A stretch of DNA of 26,577 nucleotides. It comes from a virus. The notes below the pieces were generated by a model that was given only the letters and a program-made list of their open reading frames with translations, did not search any database and was not told where the DNA came from. The stretch covers positions 1 through 26,577 of IMG/VR virus record IMGVR_UViG_3300012005_000045; one strand, written 5' to 3'. The position numbers and the translations under genes are program-made. Below are positions 1 through 5,540 of this stretch, piece by piece. Each line of letters starts with the position of its first letter. The first letter of the stretch is position 1.

Positions 1-147
1 GCGTTCATGCAGGTGCCTGGCGCACCCGCCGCTCCAGCCGCACCGCAGCACGTCATGACGCCAAAGGCTGGCGGCGCCACGTTCGAGCAGTTCGCGGCGA
101 ATGGCTGGACCGAACAGGCGATGCGTGAGGCGGGGTATTTGGTTTAA
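1..147 (+). CDS. C-terminal end of a phage replication-module protein, possibly DUF2815-type ssDNA-binding protein (partial)
   Basis: An open frame enters from the left edge and stops at TAA 145-147, giving 48 residues. It starts with an Ala/Pro-rich linker and ends in a compact tail, MTPKAGGATFEQF then NGWTEQAMREAGYLV. A low-complexity linker followed by a 'GWTxxxMxxxGY' tail resembles, from memory, the C-terminus of phage DUF2815 ssDNA-binding proteins, which commonly sit just upstream of a family A polymerase as here. The N-terminal domain lies outside the window, so this assignment rests on context and a short tail and is tentative. That it is coding is fairly secure. Confidence 0.5.
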   Translation, partial: AFMQVPGAPAAPAAPQHVMTPKAGGATFEQFAANGWTEQAMREAGYLV

Positions 148-149
148 CG

Positions 150-390
150 AGGCAGTAAGCGTCGCCCAGCCCGAATGCCCTGGCGGTCAAGACTAGGTGA
201 CGGTCGTCTGATGGAAACAAATGCCGTAAGGCTGTTGGCCCAATTAAGCCATCGAGTTGTGAGTTCGCACTGGAACTACCAAAGTCAGCGAGGGGGTGCA
301 AAGCCCCCACTAGAATCACCCGGCCCGATCCTCCCCCTGGCGGGCCGTTTGTAGGGAATGAAAATTCCCCGGTAGCGCCTCGCGAGGGGT
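150..390 (+). ncRNA. Candidate structured non-coding RNA, HEARO/omega-RNA-like
   Basis: No convincing ORF lies between the stop at 147 and the GTG at 427. The stretch is full of strong stems: GGGGG/CCCCC (292-296 with 304-308), CGGCCCG/CGGGCCG (321-327 with 341-347), a perfect GGGAAT-GAAA-ATTCCC tetraloop hairpin (354-369), and the palindrome CCTCGCGAGG (378-387). Short blocks at 232-250 (CTGTTGGCC ... AAGCC), 255-261 (AGTTGTG), 274-284 (AACTACCAAAG) and 312-317 (AGAATC) occur in the order I remember for HEARO, the omega RNA of IscB elements. The usual 3' end of that family is not obvious and no IscB gene is present. The structure is visible; the family assignment is from memory and uncertain. 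Confidence 0.35.
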
Positions 391-426
391 GTTATCGGAT
401 GGATTTTTACCACGAGGAGATGGGCG

Positions 427-600
427 GTGAGTCAATGTCGAGCCTACCAGTCGAATGACCAGATGCTCTGCCCGTGTGGCCGACAGTGGGACATGAACGA
501 CCCGAACCCGCCGTCTTGCCCGGACGTCCGAAACGGGCCAGGACGCCGCGCATGGCTGGCGATTATTGAACGGTTGTACCAATTGAAGGGGAAACGATGA
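427..600 (+). CDS. Small zinc-finger-like phage protein (57 aa, GTG start)
   Basis: The GTG at 427 follows a strong ribosome site (GAGGAG 414-419, 7-nt spacer) and opens a 57-codon frame ending in TGA 598-600, which overlaps the next gene's start as ATGA (translational coupling). The protein has a Cys cluster (LCPCGRQWDMNDPNPPSCP, roughly residues 14-32) resembling the treble-clef-like small proteins common in phage replication operons, then a basic C-terminus. The ATG at 400 in another frame gives only 19 residues and is not preferred. Function is unknown; zinc binding is inferred from the Cys spacing. Confidence 0.75.
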   Translation: MSQCRAYQSNDQMLCPCGRQWDMNDPNPPSCPDVRNGPGRRAWLAIIERLYQLKGKR

Positions 601-779
601 TTGACAAAGAGGCGTGGATATCGAGATGCGCCGCCCAGTTCAGGAAAATGGCGGGAGTTTCTCTATCGGATGCGGGGGAGATGGCATCAATAGCATTTGA
701 CGAATCGCATAGTGATTTTGAGGATGATCCGGAGGGCGCAGCGGATTCAGAGATGAGCTATTGGGATAACGATGAGTGA
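597..779 (+). CDS. Small acidic phage protein of unknown function (60 aa)
   Basis: ATG 597 overlaps the previous stop (ATGA). The end (TGA 777-779) overlaps the polymerase start at 772 by 8 nt, so it sits in a tight operon with the polymerase. The N-terminal half could be helical (EAWISRCAAQFRKMAG); the C-terminus is strongly acidic (FEDDPEGAADSEMSYWDND). Small acidic proteins of this kind recur next to phage polymerases, but I cannot assign a role. Confidence 0.75.
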   Translation: MIDKEAWISRCAAQFRKMAGVSLSDAGEMASIAFDESHSDFEDDPEGAADSEMSYWDNDE

Positions 780-3700
780 CGCGCGCCTAGCCGCGATCGA
801 CTACGAGACGTATTCCGAAGCCGGATTCGTCGCGACACCCGAGGGATGGACGTGCCTGCCGGGCGCATCGGGCAACAAAAAGGGCCTGTCCATCGTCGGC
901 GCGTCCGTCTATGTCGAGCATCCGACCTTCCGAGTGTTGTGTCTATCGTACAATCTGAAAGATGGGACCGGCAAGCACCGTTGGATTCCCGGCGACCCGG
1001 CACCCGCTCCGCTCTGCCGTCACATTCAATCCGGCGGGCTCGTCTCGGGCTGGAACAGCGGCGGGTTCGAGACGAAGGTGTGGGCGTGGTGTGTCCGGCA
1101 GTATGGCTGGCCCGCCGTCCGTCCCGAGCAGTGGCGGGACACCATGGCCGCCGCGCGCGCCTACGCCCTGCCCGGTGCCCTCGCCAAAGCGGCGGAGGTG
1201 CTGGGAACGGTCGAACAGAAAGACAAGCGCGGTAAGGCGCTACTGGACAAATTCAGCATTCCGCGCAATCCGACACGGAAAGACCCGCGCCGCCGCATAC
1301 TGCCCGAGGACGATCCGGTGGATTTCGCCGCGCTGCAGGATTACTGTGATCAGGACGTAGCCACCGAACTGAGCATCGGCGAGCAGATACCGCCGCTGAG
1401 TGACGGCGAACTCGCGGTATGGCAGTGTGACCGCGTGATCAACGACCGTGGCGTCCGGATAGACGTTGACGGCGTGAACGATTGCATCGCCATCATCGAA
1501 CAGGCTCACGCGCTGTATAACGCTGAACTCCTGACGCTGACGGGCGGTGCGGTCACGAAAGCCAGCGAGATCCAGAAACTCATCGGGTTCATCGCGGCGT
1601 TCGGCGTTCACACAGATTCGCTGGACGAGGAGCATCTGACCGCGCTGCTCGCCCGCCCCACACTGCCTCTCGTCGTCCGCCGCGTTCTCGAAATACGCGC
1701 CGCCATCGGTTCGGCCAGCGTGAAAAAGACCTTCGCCATGCGCAACCAGGTAGCGGCGGACGGTCGGCTGCACGATTTGTTCAATTATCACGCTGCTCGG
1801 ACCGGCCGGACAACTGGTGAAGGCCCGCAGCCCACCAATCTCCCCAATTCCGCCGGCGTGCTCGTCCTCGAATGTGAATCGTGTACCCGGCAATACGGAC
1901 GGCATCTGTCACACTGCCCGTGGTGCGCGGCGTCGGCGCAACTCTCCTGTCAGCGCGAGTGGGGCATCGATTCAGCGGAACTCGCGCTCGAAACGATTAA
2001 AACGCGCTCCCTAGCCTACGTGGAGTACGTGTGGGGTGATGCCATGCTCGCGGTCTCCGGATGCTTGCGCGGACTGTTTACCGCTGCGCCAGGGTATGAC
2101 TTGATCTGTTCTGACTATTCCGCCATCGAGGCCGTTGTGATTGCGGAGATCGCGGGCGAATCGTGGCGTCAGGAAGTGTTTCGCACGCACGGGAAGATAT
2201 ATGAGATGAGTGCTGCGAAGGTCACAGGTGTAACGCTCGAAAGCCTGCTCCAGTTCAAGGAAGAGACCGGGCAGCATCATGCGTCCCGTAAGCTCGGAAA
2301 AGTGATGGAGCTCGCCTGCGGATTCCAGGGCTGGGTAGGTTCAATGAAGGCGTTCGGTGCGGACGAGTTCATGGACGAAGAGGGCATGAAACAGGCCATC
2401 CTATCCTGGCGCGAGGCGTCCCCGGCAATCGTGGAGTTATGGGGGGGCCAGCAACGCAACTGGAAAACCGAGTACTACGGTGCGGAAGGCATGTTCGTGT
2501 TGGCCGTGTGCAACCCCGGTGCGGTTTTCGAGTACCACGGAATCCAGTTCCAGATGCGCGGCAACGCAGTGTTTGTGAAACTGCTGTCCGGTCGCGAGAT
2601 GGTTTACCACCGTCCGATGCTCTACCCGAGTGACCGTCGCAAGGGGACGTACACAATCAGCTACGAGGGATGGAACTCGAACCCCAAGAACGGCCCGACC
2701 GGATGGCTACGGATGGAGACGTGGGGCGGTAAACTGGTGGAAAACTGCATAGCCGGGGGAACCGACGTTTTGACGGATCGGGGGTGGGTCCCTATTGAAG
2801 AAGTAAAGTCCTCGGATTTGGTACACGACGGGGTTGACTTCGTAACCAACGGCGGGATATTATCCAAATCTGTTCAAGCGTGCATCCCGATTGACGGGGT
2901 GTGGATGACTGAAGATCACGAGGTACTGACAAATGACGGATGGACCACTGCCAAGACAAGCCCGGAACCTTACCGGCCAAAAATTCGGGATGTTGATTGC
3001 TATTCGTCCGGGAAAGACGGATGGAAAAAAAAGATGGTGGGTATACATGTGCGACTGCGGGAAACTCTGCGAAAGGCAGGGGTCGGATGTAAGTTGCGAT
3101 GTGAAAGAGGGGCGGAATCCGAGTTGCGGGTGCATGAGAAAACACCAGATCGGCGCAAAAACACGGACACATGGGATGAGCGAGCATCCGGTGTACGCTG
3201 TGTGGCGATCGATGAACGATCGGTGTCGTCTACCTTCGCATCAAGCATGGAAAAACTATGGTGGAAGGGGAATCTTCGTTTGCGCGAAATGGCAAGAATC
3301 CTTCGAGAATTTCTGGGGGGATATGGGGGGGTCGTACCAGAGTGGATTGGAACTGGACCGGCGGGACAACGATTCGGGCTATTCCCCAGAGAATTGCCGA
3401 TGGGTATCGCGAAGGGCAAATACGATGAATCGCCGGGGTACAATCCGAACGGTAGACGTCCCCGAGCTAGCGAGAACGTCCGGGATAAGCCGGTCAACGA
3501 TATATTACCGTCTGGCTCATGGATGGGAGGTCGATCAGCTCGTCCGACCTCCCGACAGCACAAACCGGTTTTCGACATTTTGAACTGTGGCCCCCGTCAT
3601 CGATTCGTGGTGCGGGGGGACGTAGGCCCCTTCATCGTTCACAACTGCGTCCAAGCGACCGCCCGTGACATCCAATGGTTTGGGATTCTCGCGCTCGAAG

Positions 3701-3873
3701 CGGCGGGGTATCCGATAGTCCTTCACGTCTACGACGAGGATGTGGGGGAAGTGGTCGAGGGCTACGGATCGGTCGAGGAGTTCGAGTGCATCATGTCCAC
3801 AATGCCCCCCTGGGCGGCCGGGTGGCCGGTGAAGGCCAAGGGCGGATGGCGTGGCCGGCGGTATCGTAAATGA
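772..3873 (+). CDS. Family A DNA polymerase with 3'-5' exonuclease, interrupted by an intein
   Basis: Phage replicative polymerase. The 3'-5' exonuclease comes first: D10/E12 in AIDYETYS (Exo I), WNSGGFE (Exo II) and YCDQDV (Exo III). A four-Cys element follows (C368, C371, C382, C385). Palm and fingers motifs: motif A SDYSAIE with D448 and E453; motif B RKLGKVMELACGF with K510; motif C VYDED with D988/E989. Residues 659-958 are an intein, so the mature enzyme would be 733 residues, a normal size for phage enzymes of this type. The junction KLVEN/CVQATARDI corresponds to the conserved block around E. coli Pol I NAPMQGTAAD, next to the active site, so splicing should be needed for activity. 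The start overlaps the upstream gene by 8 nt. All catalytic motifs are intact. Confidence 0.95.
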   Translation: MSDARLAAIDYETYSEAGFVATPEGWTCLPGASGNKKGLSIVGASVYVEHPTFRVLCLSYNLKDGTGKHRWIPGDPAPAPLCRHIQSGGLVSGWNSGGFETKVWAWCVRQYGWPAVRPEQWRDTMAAARAYALPGALAKAAEVLGTVEQKDKRGKALLDKFSIPRNPTRKDPRRRILPEDDPVDFAALQDYCDQDVATELSIGEQIPPLSDGELAVWQCDRVINDRGVRIDVDGVNDCIAIIEQAHALYNAELLTLTGGAVTKASEIQKLIGFIAAFGVHTDSLDEEHLTALLARPTLPLVVRRVLEIRAAIGSASVKKTFAMRNQVAADGRLHDLFNYHAARTGRTTGEGPQPTNLPNSAGVLVLECESCTRQYGRHLSHCPWCAASAQLSCQREWGIDSAELALETIKTRSLAYVEYVWGDAMLAVSGCLRGLFTAAPGYDLICSDYSAIEAVVIAEIAGESWRQEVFRTHGKIYEMSAAKVTGVTLESLLQFKEETGQHHASRKLGKVMELACGFQGWVGSMKAFGADEFMDEEGMKQAILSWREASPAIVELWGGQQRNWKTEYYGAEGMFVLAVCNPGAVFEYHGIQFQMRGNAVFVKLLSGREMVYHRPMLYPSDRRKGTYTISYEGWNSNPKNGPTGWLRMETWGGKLVENCIAGGTDVLTDRGWVPIEEVKSSDLVHDGVDFVTNGGILSKSVQACIPIDGVWMTEDHEVLTNDGWTTAKTSPEPYRPKIRDVDCYSSGKDGWKKKMVGIHVRLRETLRKAGVGCKLRCERGAESELRVHEKTPDRRKNTDTWDERASGVRCVAIDERSVSSTFASSMEKLWWKGNLRLREMARILREFLGGYGGVVPEWIGTGPAGQRFGLFPRELPMGIAKGKYDESPGYNPNGRRPRASENVRDKPVNDILPSGSWMGGRSARPTSRQHKPVFDILNCGPRHRFVVRGDVGPFIVHNCVQATARDIQWFGILALEAAGYPIVLHVYDEDVGEVVEGYGSVEEFECIMSTMPPWAAGWPVKAKGGWRGRRYRK
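2920..2924 (+). promoter_or_regulatory. Internal ribosome binding site for the nested endonuclease
   Basis: GAGGT sits 8 nt upstream of ATG 2933. It lies inside the codons for the conserved block B residues DHEVL of the intein, so the same bases serve protein splicing and initiation of the nested gene. A TGA at 2927-2929, in the endonuclease frame, blocks read-in and makes ATG 2933 the first usable start after it. Confidence 0.6.
2933..3583 (+). CDS. HNH-family homing endonuclease nested out of frame inside the intein (216 aa)
   Basis: Likely site-specific DNA endonuclease promoting intein spread. Residues 11-20 (RNLTGQKFGM) and a CxC...CxC knuckle (C40/C42, C65/C67) are the zinc-ribbon-like head typical of free-standing phage HNH endonucleases. 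Residues 81-135 carry the YGGRGIFVCAKW-type segment. Residues 141-157 (LDRRDNDSGYSPENCRW) are the HNH core, followed by MNRR. Residues 172-198 look like a helix-turn-helix (VPELARTSGISRSTIYYRL). It has its own ribosome site (GAGGT, 8 nt) and its own TGA at 3581-3583. It starts at the end of intein block B and stops within block F, occupying the place of an in-frame endonuclease domain but in the +1 frame. The family is clear; its expression and target are inferred. Confidence 0.9.
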   Translation: MTDGPLPRQARNLTGQKFGMLIAIRPGKTDGKKRWWVYMCDCGKLCERQGSDVSCDVKEGRNPSCGCMRKHQIGAKTRTHGMSEHPVYAVWRSMNDRCRLPSHQAWKNYGGRGIFVCAKWQESFENFWGDMGGSYQSGLELDRRDNDSGYSPENCRWVSRRANTMNRRGTIRTVDVPELARTSGISRSTIYYRLAHGWEVDQLVRPPDSTNRFSTF

Positions 3874-3914
3874 AATGATGGGTTGGACAACTGAACAATG
3901 GAGGGTTCGACCAC

Positions 3915-4181
3915 ATGACTGCAAATACTGGATGGTGTCCTTCGTGTCTCTGTGAGCGTGAGAGTTTACCGCCACCAGCAGAGGGTAGCTGCGCGCACTG
4001 CTGCAACCACTTGATGAAGCTGGAAAGCGGAATATGCCATGAAATAGGCTGCTCAGGACAAGACCCCGATATGTGCAGAAACAACCCGCAGGATTGCTCG
4101 ATCATTCGCAAGGTGATGGAGTCGAACGATGAAAGTAACCGGCTGGCCGACACCAGCCACGAAAAAGGAGACGAAGCATGA
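3915..4181 (+). CDS. Cys-rich small phage protein (88 aa), probable zinc binder
   Basis: ATG 3915 follows GGAGG at 3901-3905 with a 9-nt spacer, 41 nt after the polymerase stop. The protein carries many Cys residues (CPSCLC near residue 8, CAHCC near 26, then CHEIGC, MC and DC), which suggests one or two zinc knuckles or disulfides. The C-terminal third is charged and probably disordered. Its stop overlaps a further ATG at 4178 as ATGA. It lies in the replication operon, but I do not recognise a specific function. Confidence 0.7.
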   Translation: MTANTGWCPSCLCERESLPPPAEGSCAHCCNHLMKLESGICHEIGCSGQDPDMCRNNPQDCSIIRKVMESNDESNRLADTSHEKGDEA

Positions 4182-4225
4182 ATGGTAGAATTATTGGTAG
4201 CCATATTCGCTCCTTTCAGCGATGA
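4178..4225 (+). other. Orphan translation start: AAGGAG plus a 15-codon ORF at the module border
   Basis: A strong ribosome site (AAGGAG 4165-4170, 7-nt spacer) precedes ATG 4178, which is coupled to the previous stop. The frame closes after 15 codons at TGA 4223-4225. ATG 4182 in another frame also gives only a very short peptide. This is the last start in the + strand module before the convergent lysis genes. It may be the remnant of a gene cut off when the modules were joined, or a real micropeptide. The 62 bases to 4287 contain a weak GGCG/CGCC stem without a T-tract, so I do not call a terminator. Confidence 0.3.
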
Positions 4226-4287
4226 GGTTAGGGGTGATGGGCGCTGATACGCCTGTTGCCCTGCATTATACTACAGACGCTTCATAC

Positions 4288-4791
4288 TTACTGCACTGCA
4301 ACCCCATCTGCCATCAGCAGCTTTTGCAGTTGATCTAGTCGGCTGGCAATTTGCTCGACTACTTGTGGATTGTATTCGGATAGGTATGCTGAAGCATCTG
4401 TGCCGGTGGGGGTTCCATCAGTGCTTTTGGGATGGTCAGTGGTTTTGGGGTCTGGACTGCAACCGGAATCGGAGTGCAGCACCCTGACAGCAGGATGAGC
4501 ACGGTAATAAGCATCAATGCTATTGGTAGCGTAGACTGTGTTTTGTTCAGCATTTTTCATCTCCTTTGCGTGTTCTTCATCTAATTTCTTCGCTGCCTTG
4601 GCCGCTTGCTCACCGATGGTCTTGGTTTGTGCCACGAATGAGTCATAGTGGGCCTGCACGGCATCCTTCAGTGCGCCCTGGTACTTCCATGCCGGGATAG
4701 CGCCGGATGCCAGCCCAGCAGCAAAGCACAGGGTGGCGACGTACACGATCACCATTGGATTGTTCATTATCCTTGCGAGTAGCCAGTTCAT
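4288..4791 (-). CDS. Rz: Inner-membrane spanin (Rz-like)
   Basis: i-Spanin that, with Rz1, fuses inner and outer membranes in the last step of Gram-negative lysis. It has one N-terminal membrane segment (about residues 12-31), then a long charged, helix-prone periplasmic region (residues 40-85, rich in K/E/A), and a Pro/Thr-rich linker. Its start overlaps the stop of the DUF6527 gene (ATGA, 4788-4791). The o-spanin is encoded wholly within it in another frame (4359-4553), the classic Rz/Rz1 layout. It is the last gene of the late operon. Confidence 0.85.
   Translation of the reverse strand: MNWLLARIMNNPMVIVYVATLCFAAGLASGAIPAWKYQGALKDAVQAHYDSFVAQTKTIGEQAAKAAKKLDEEHAKEMKNAEQNTVYATNSIDAYYRAHPAVRVLHSDSGCSPDPKTTDHPKSTDGTPTGTDASAYLSEYNPQVVEQIASRLDQLQKLLMADGVAVQ
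4359..4553 (-). CDS. Rz1: Outer-membrane lipoprotein spanin (Rz1-like), nested in Rz
   Basis: o-Spanin of 64 residues. It has a signal peptide with a hydrophobic core (ALMLITVLILLSGC) ending in a lipobox, LSGC, near residue 25, then a short Pro-rich mature part (TPIPVAVQTPKPLTIPK), as expected for Rz1. The start has GGAG upstream at a 7-nt spacing. The whole gene lies inside Rz in a different frame. Family, size and position all agree. Confidence 0.85.
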   Translation of the reverse strand: MLNKTQSTLPIALMLITVLILLSGCCTPIPVAVQTPKPLTIPKALMEPPPAQMLQHTYPNTIHK

Positions 4792-5084
4792 TTTATCTCA
4801 CCATTGGTTATGTGGCCGTGCCAGTTACCGCTCGCGCTGGCGTCAATGGATGGCGTGACTGTCAGCGTTGCAAAGTCCCCACCGGCGGGAAAATTCCAGA
4901 AAAACTCATCCTTGGTGCCCACAATCGGTTGGCCTACAAGGTCTGGACAATGCTCGTAAAAGAACCTGTGCTGATGCGGAACGGCGGCGCGCTTGCACGA
5001 CAGCCAATCTCTACCGCCTGTCGGATTGCGAAATATGAACACGTCGGAGGTAATCCAGCGCGGTTCCAATTCGGTAAGTTTCAT
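4788..5084 (-). CDS. DUF6527-like phage protein (98 aa)
   Basis: Starts MKLTELEPRW and ends with LTVTPSIDASASGNWHGHITNGEI. The opening and the 'TLTPSID...WHGFITNGE' tail are the signature I know for DUF6527 phage proteins, often located among lysis genes. ATG 5084 overlaps the stop of the 36-aa gene (ATGA) and is preferred over the in-frame TTG at 5102. The role is unknown. The family usually has Cys-rich metal-binding character; here C33 and C49 are present. Confidence 0.7.
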   Translation of the reverse strand: MKLTELEPRWITSDVFIFRNPTGGRDWLSCKRAAVPHQHRFFYEHCPDLVGQPIVGTKDEFFWNFPAGGDFATLTVTPSIDASASGNWHGHITNGEIK

Positions 5085-5191
5085 TTCCGTTTCCCCCGCC
5101 AAGATTTTACGAATACCACGGCCATGATACCCGCTGCGATAGAAAGCACTACGCAGGTGCGGTCGAATGCTGCGAGCAGTTCAGGATCCAT
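5081..5191 (-). CDS. 36-aa single-pass membrane protein in the lysis cassette
   Basis: ATG 5191 lies within the end of the preceding gene (11-nt overlap) and the stop overlaps the next start as ATGA, so the frame is tightly packed. GGAGG stands 6-7 nt upstream. The peptide has an acidic N-terminus (MDPELLAAFDR), one hydrophobic helix (CVVLSIAAGIMAVVFV) and a basic end (KSWRGKRK), the layout of an N-out/C-in small membrane protein. It could be a pinholin, antiholin or another accessory lysis protein; this is inferred from shape and place only. Confidence 0.65.
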   Translation of the reverse strand: MDPELLAAFDRTCVVLSIAAGIMAVVFVKSWRGKRK

Positions 5192-5540
5192 TTTGAGCCT
5201 CCACTTTAGCCGCTTGAGTTTTTTGCCAAGCGGTGATTCCACCGTTTACCACCCATGCCGTCAAATACGCAAAGAATGCCGCGTCTGAACTATTCCGTAT
5301 AACGTAGTAGCTCGATGTCAGGAACGCCCCGGTCAGCAGCGTCTTGTTCGTCGATACGATCTGAAGGGTGTGCTCCGCGTTCCATTCACAAATCAAATCA
5401 CGTAGGTCGAAGCTATCCGGCTGACGCTGCATACGCCATAGCACCAAGATGAGAAACGTCAGCAGCCCCGCGAACAGGAAGGACAGCAGCGAGTTATCCA
5501 TCAGGACATAGGCAAACCAGCCGCGAACAACGGCCATCAT
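5181..5540 (-). CDS. Holin-like membrane protein (119 aa)
   Basis: Follows the endolysin with an ATGA overlap (5537-5540). A first membrane segment at residues 16-35 (LLSFLFAGLLTFLILVLW) is followed by a charged loop (FDLRDLICEWNAEH) and one or two weaker hydrophobic stretches (about 70-100). This, plus its position next to endolysin and spanins, suggests a holin. I cannot distinguish it from other late membrane proteins without a family search. Confidence 0.6.
   Translation of the reverse strand: MMAVVRGWFAYVLMDNSLLSFLFAGLLTFLILVLWRMQRQPDSFDLRDLICEWNAEHTLQIVSTNKTLLTGAFLTSSYYVIRNSSDAAFFAYLTAWVVNGGITAWQKTQAAKVEAQNGS

Larger units (their letters stand above)
2746..3645 (+). other. Intein (300 aa) in the DNA polymerase, with all splicing blocks
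   Basis: Self-splicing protein element in frame with the polymerase. It starts at Cys1 (2746-2748; CIAGGTDVLTDRGW, block A). Block B is DGVWMTEDHEVLTNDGW with the usual T-x-x-H. Block F is PVFDILNC...RHRFVV (from about 3565) and block G is PFIVHN, with the terminal Asn at 3643-3645 and Cys+1 at 3646. All canonical nucleophiles are present, so splicing is expected to be possible. In the polymerase frame the middle, about 200 residues (roughly 2950-3560), is Arg/Gly-rich and has no endonuclease motif. The endonuclease is instead encoded there in the +1 frame (2933-3583). Functional splicing is inferred, not shown. Confidence 0.93.

Noticed and set aside
400-459. ATG at 400 with a 19-residue frame
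   Set aside because: Too short, and the GTG at 427 has the better-spaced GAGGAG and a protein-like product coupled to the next gene.
3025-3032. A8 run inside the nested endonuclease/intein, possible slippage site joining the two frames
   Set aside because: The conserved endonuclease N-terminus (RNLTGQKFG) begins before the run and has its own start and ribosome site, so slippage is not needed. It could still cause a low level of frame switching or a sequencing error.
3000-3578. Long open frame on the minus strand across the intein (192 codons)
   Set aside because: No recognisable motif, it opposes a clear HNH gene, and the Arg/Ser/Pro-rich content is typical of a shadow frame.
4262-4275. 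TATAAT-like -10 on the minus strand at the module junction
   Set aside because: No suitable -35 at the right distance, and it would drive transcription antisense to the replication genes.
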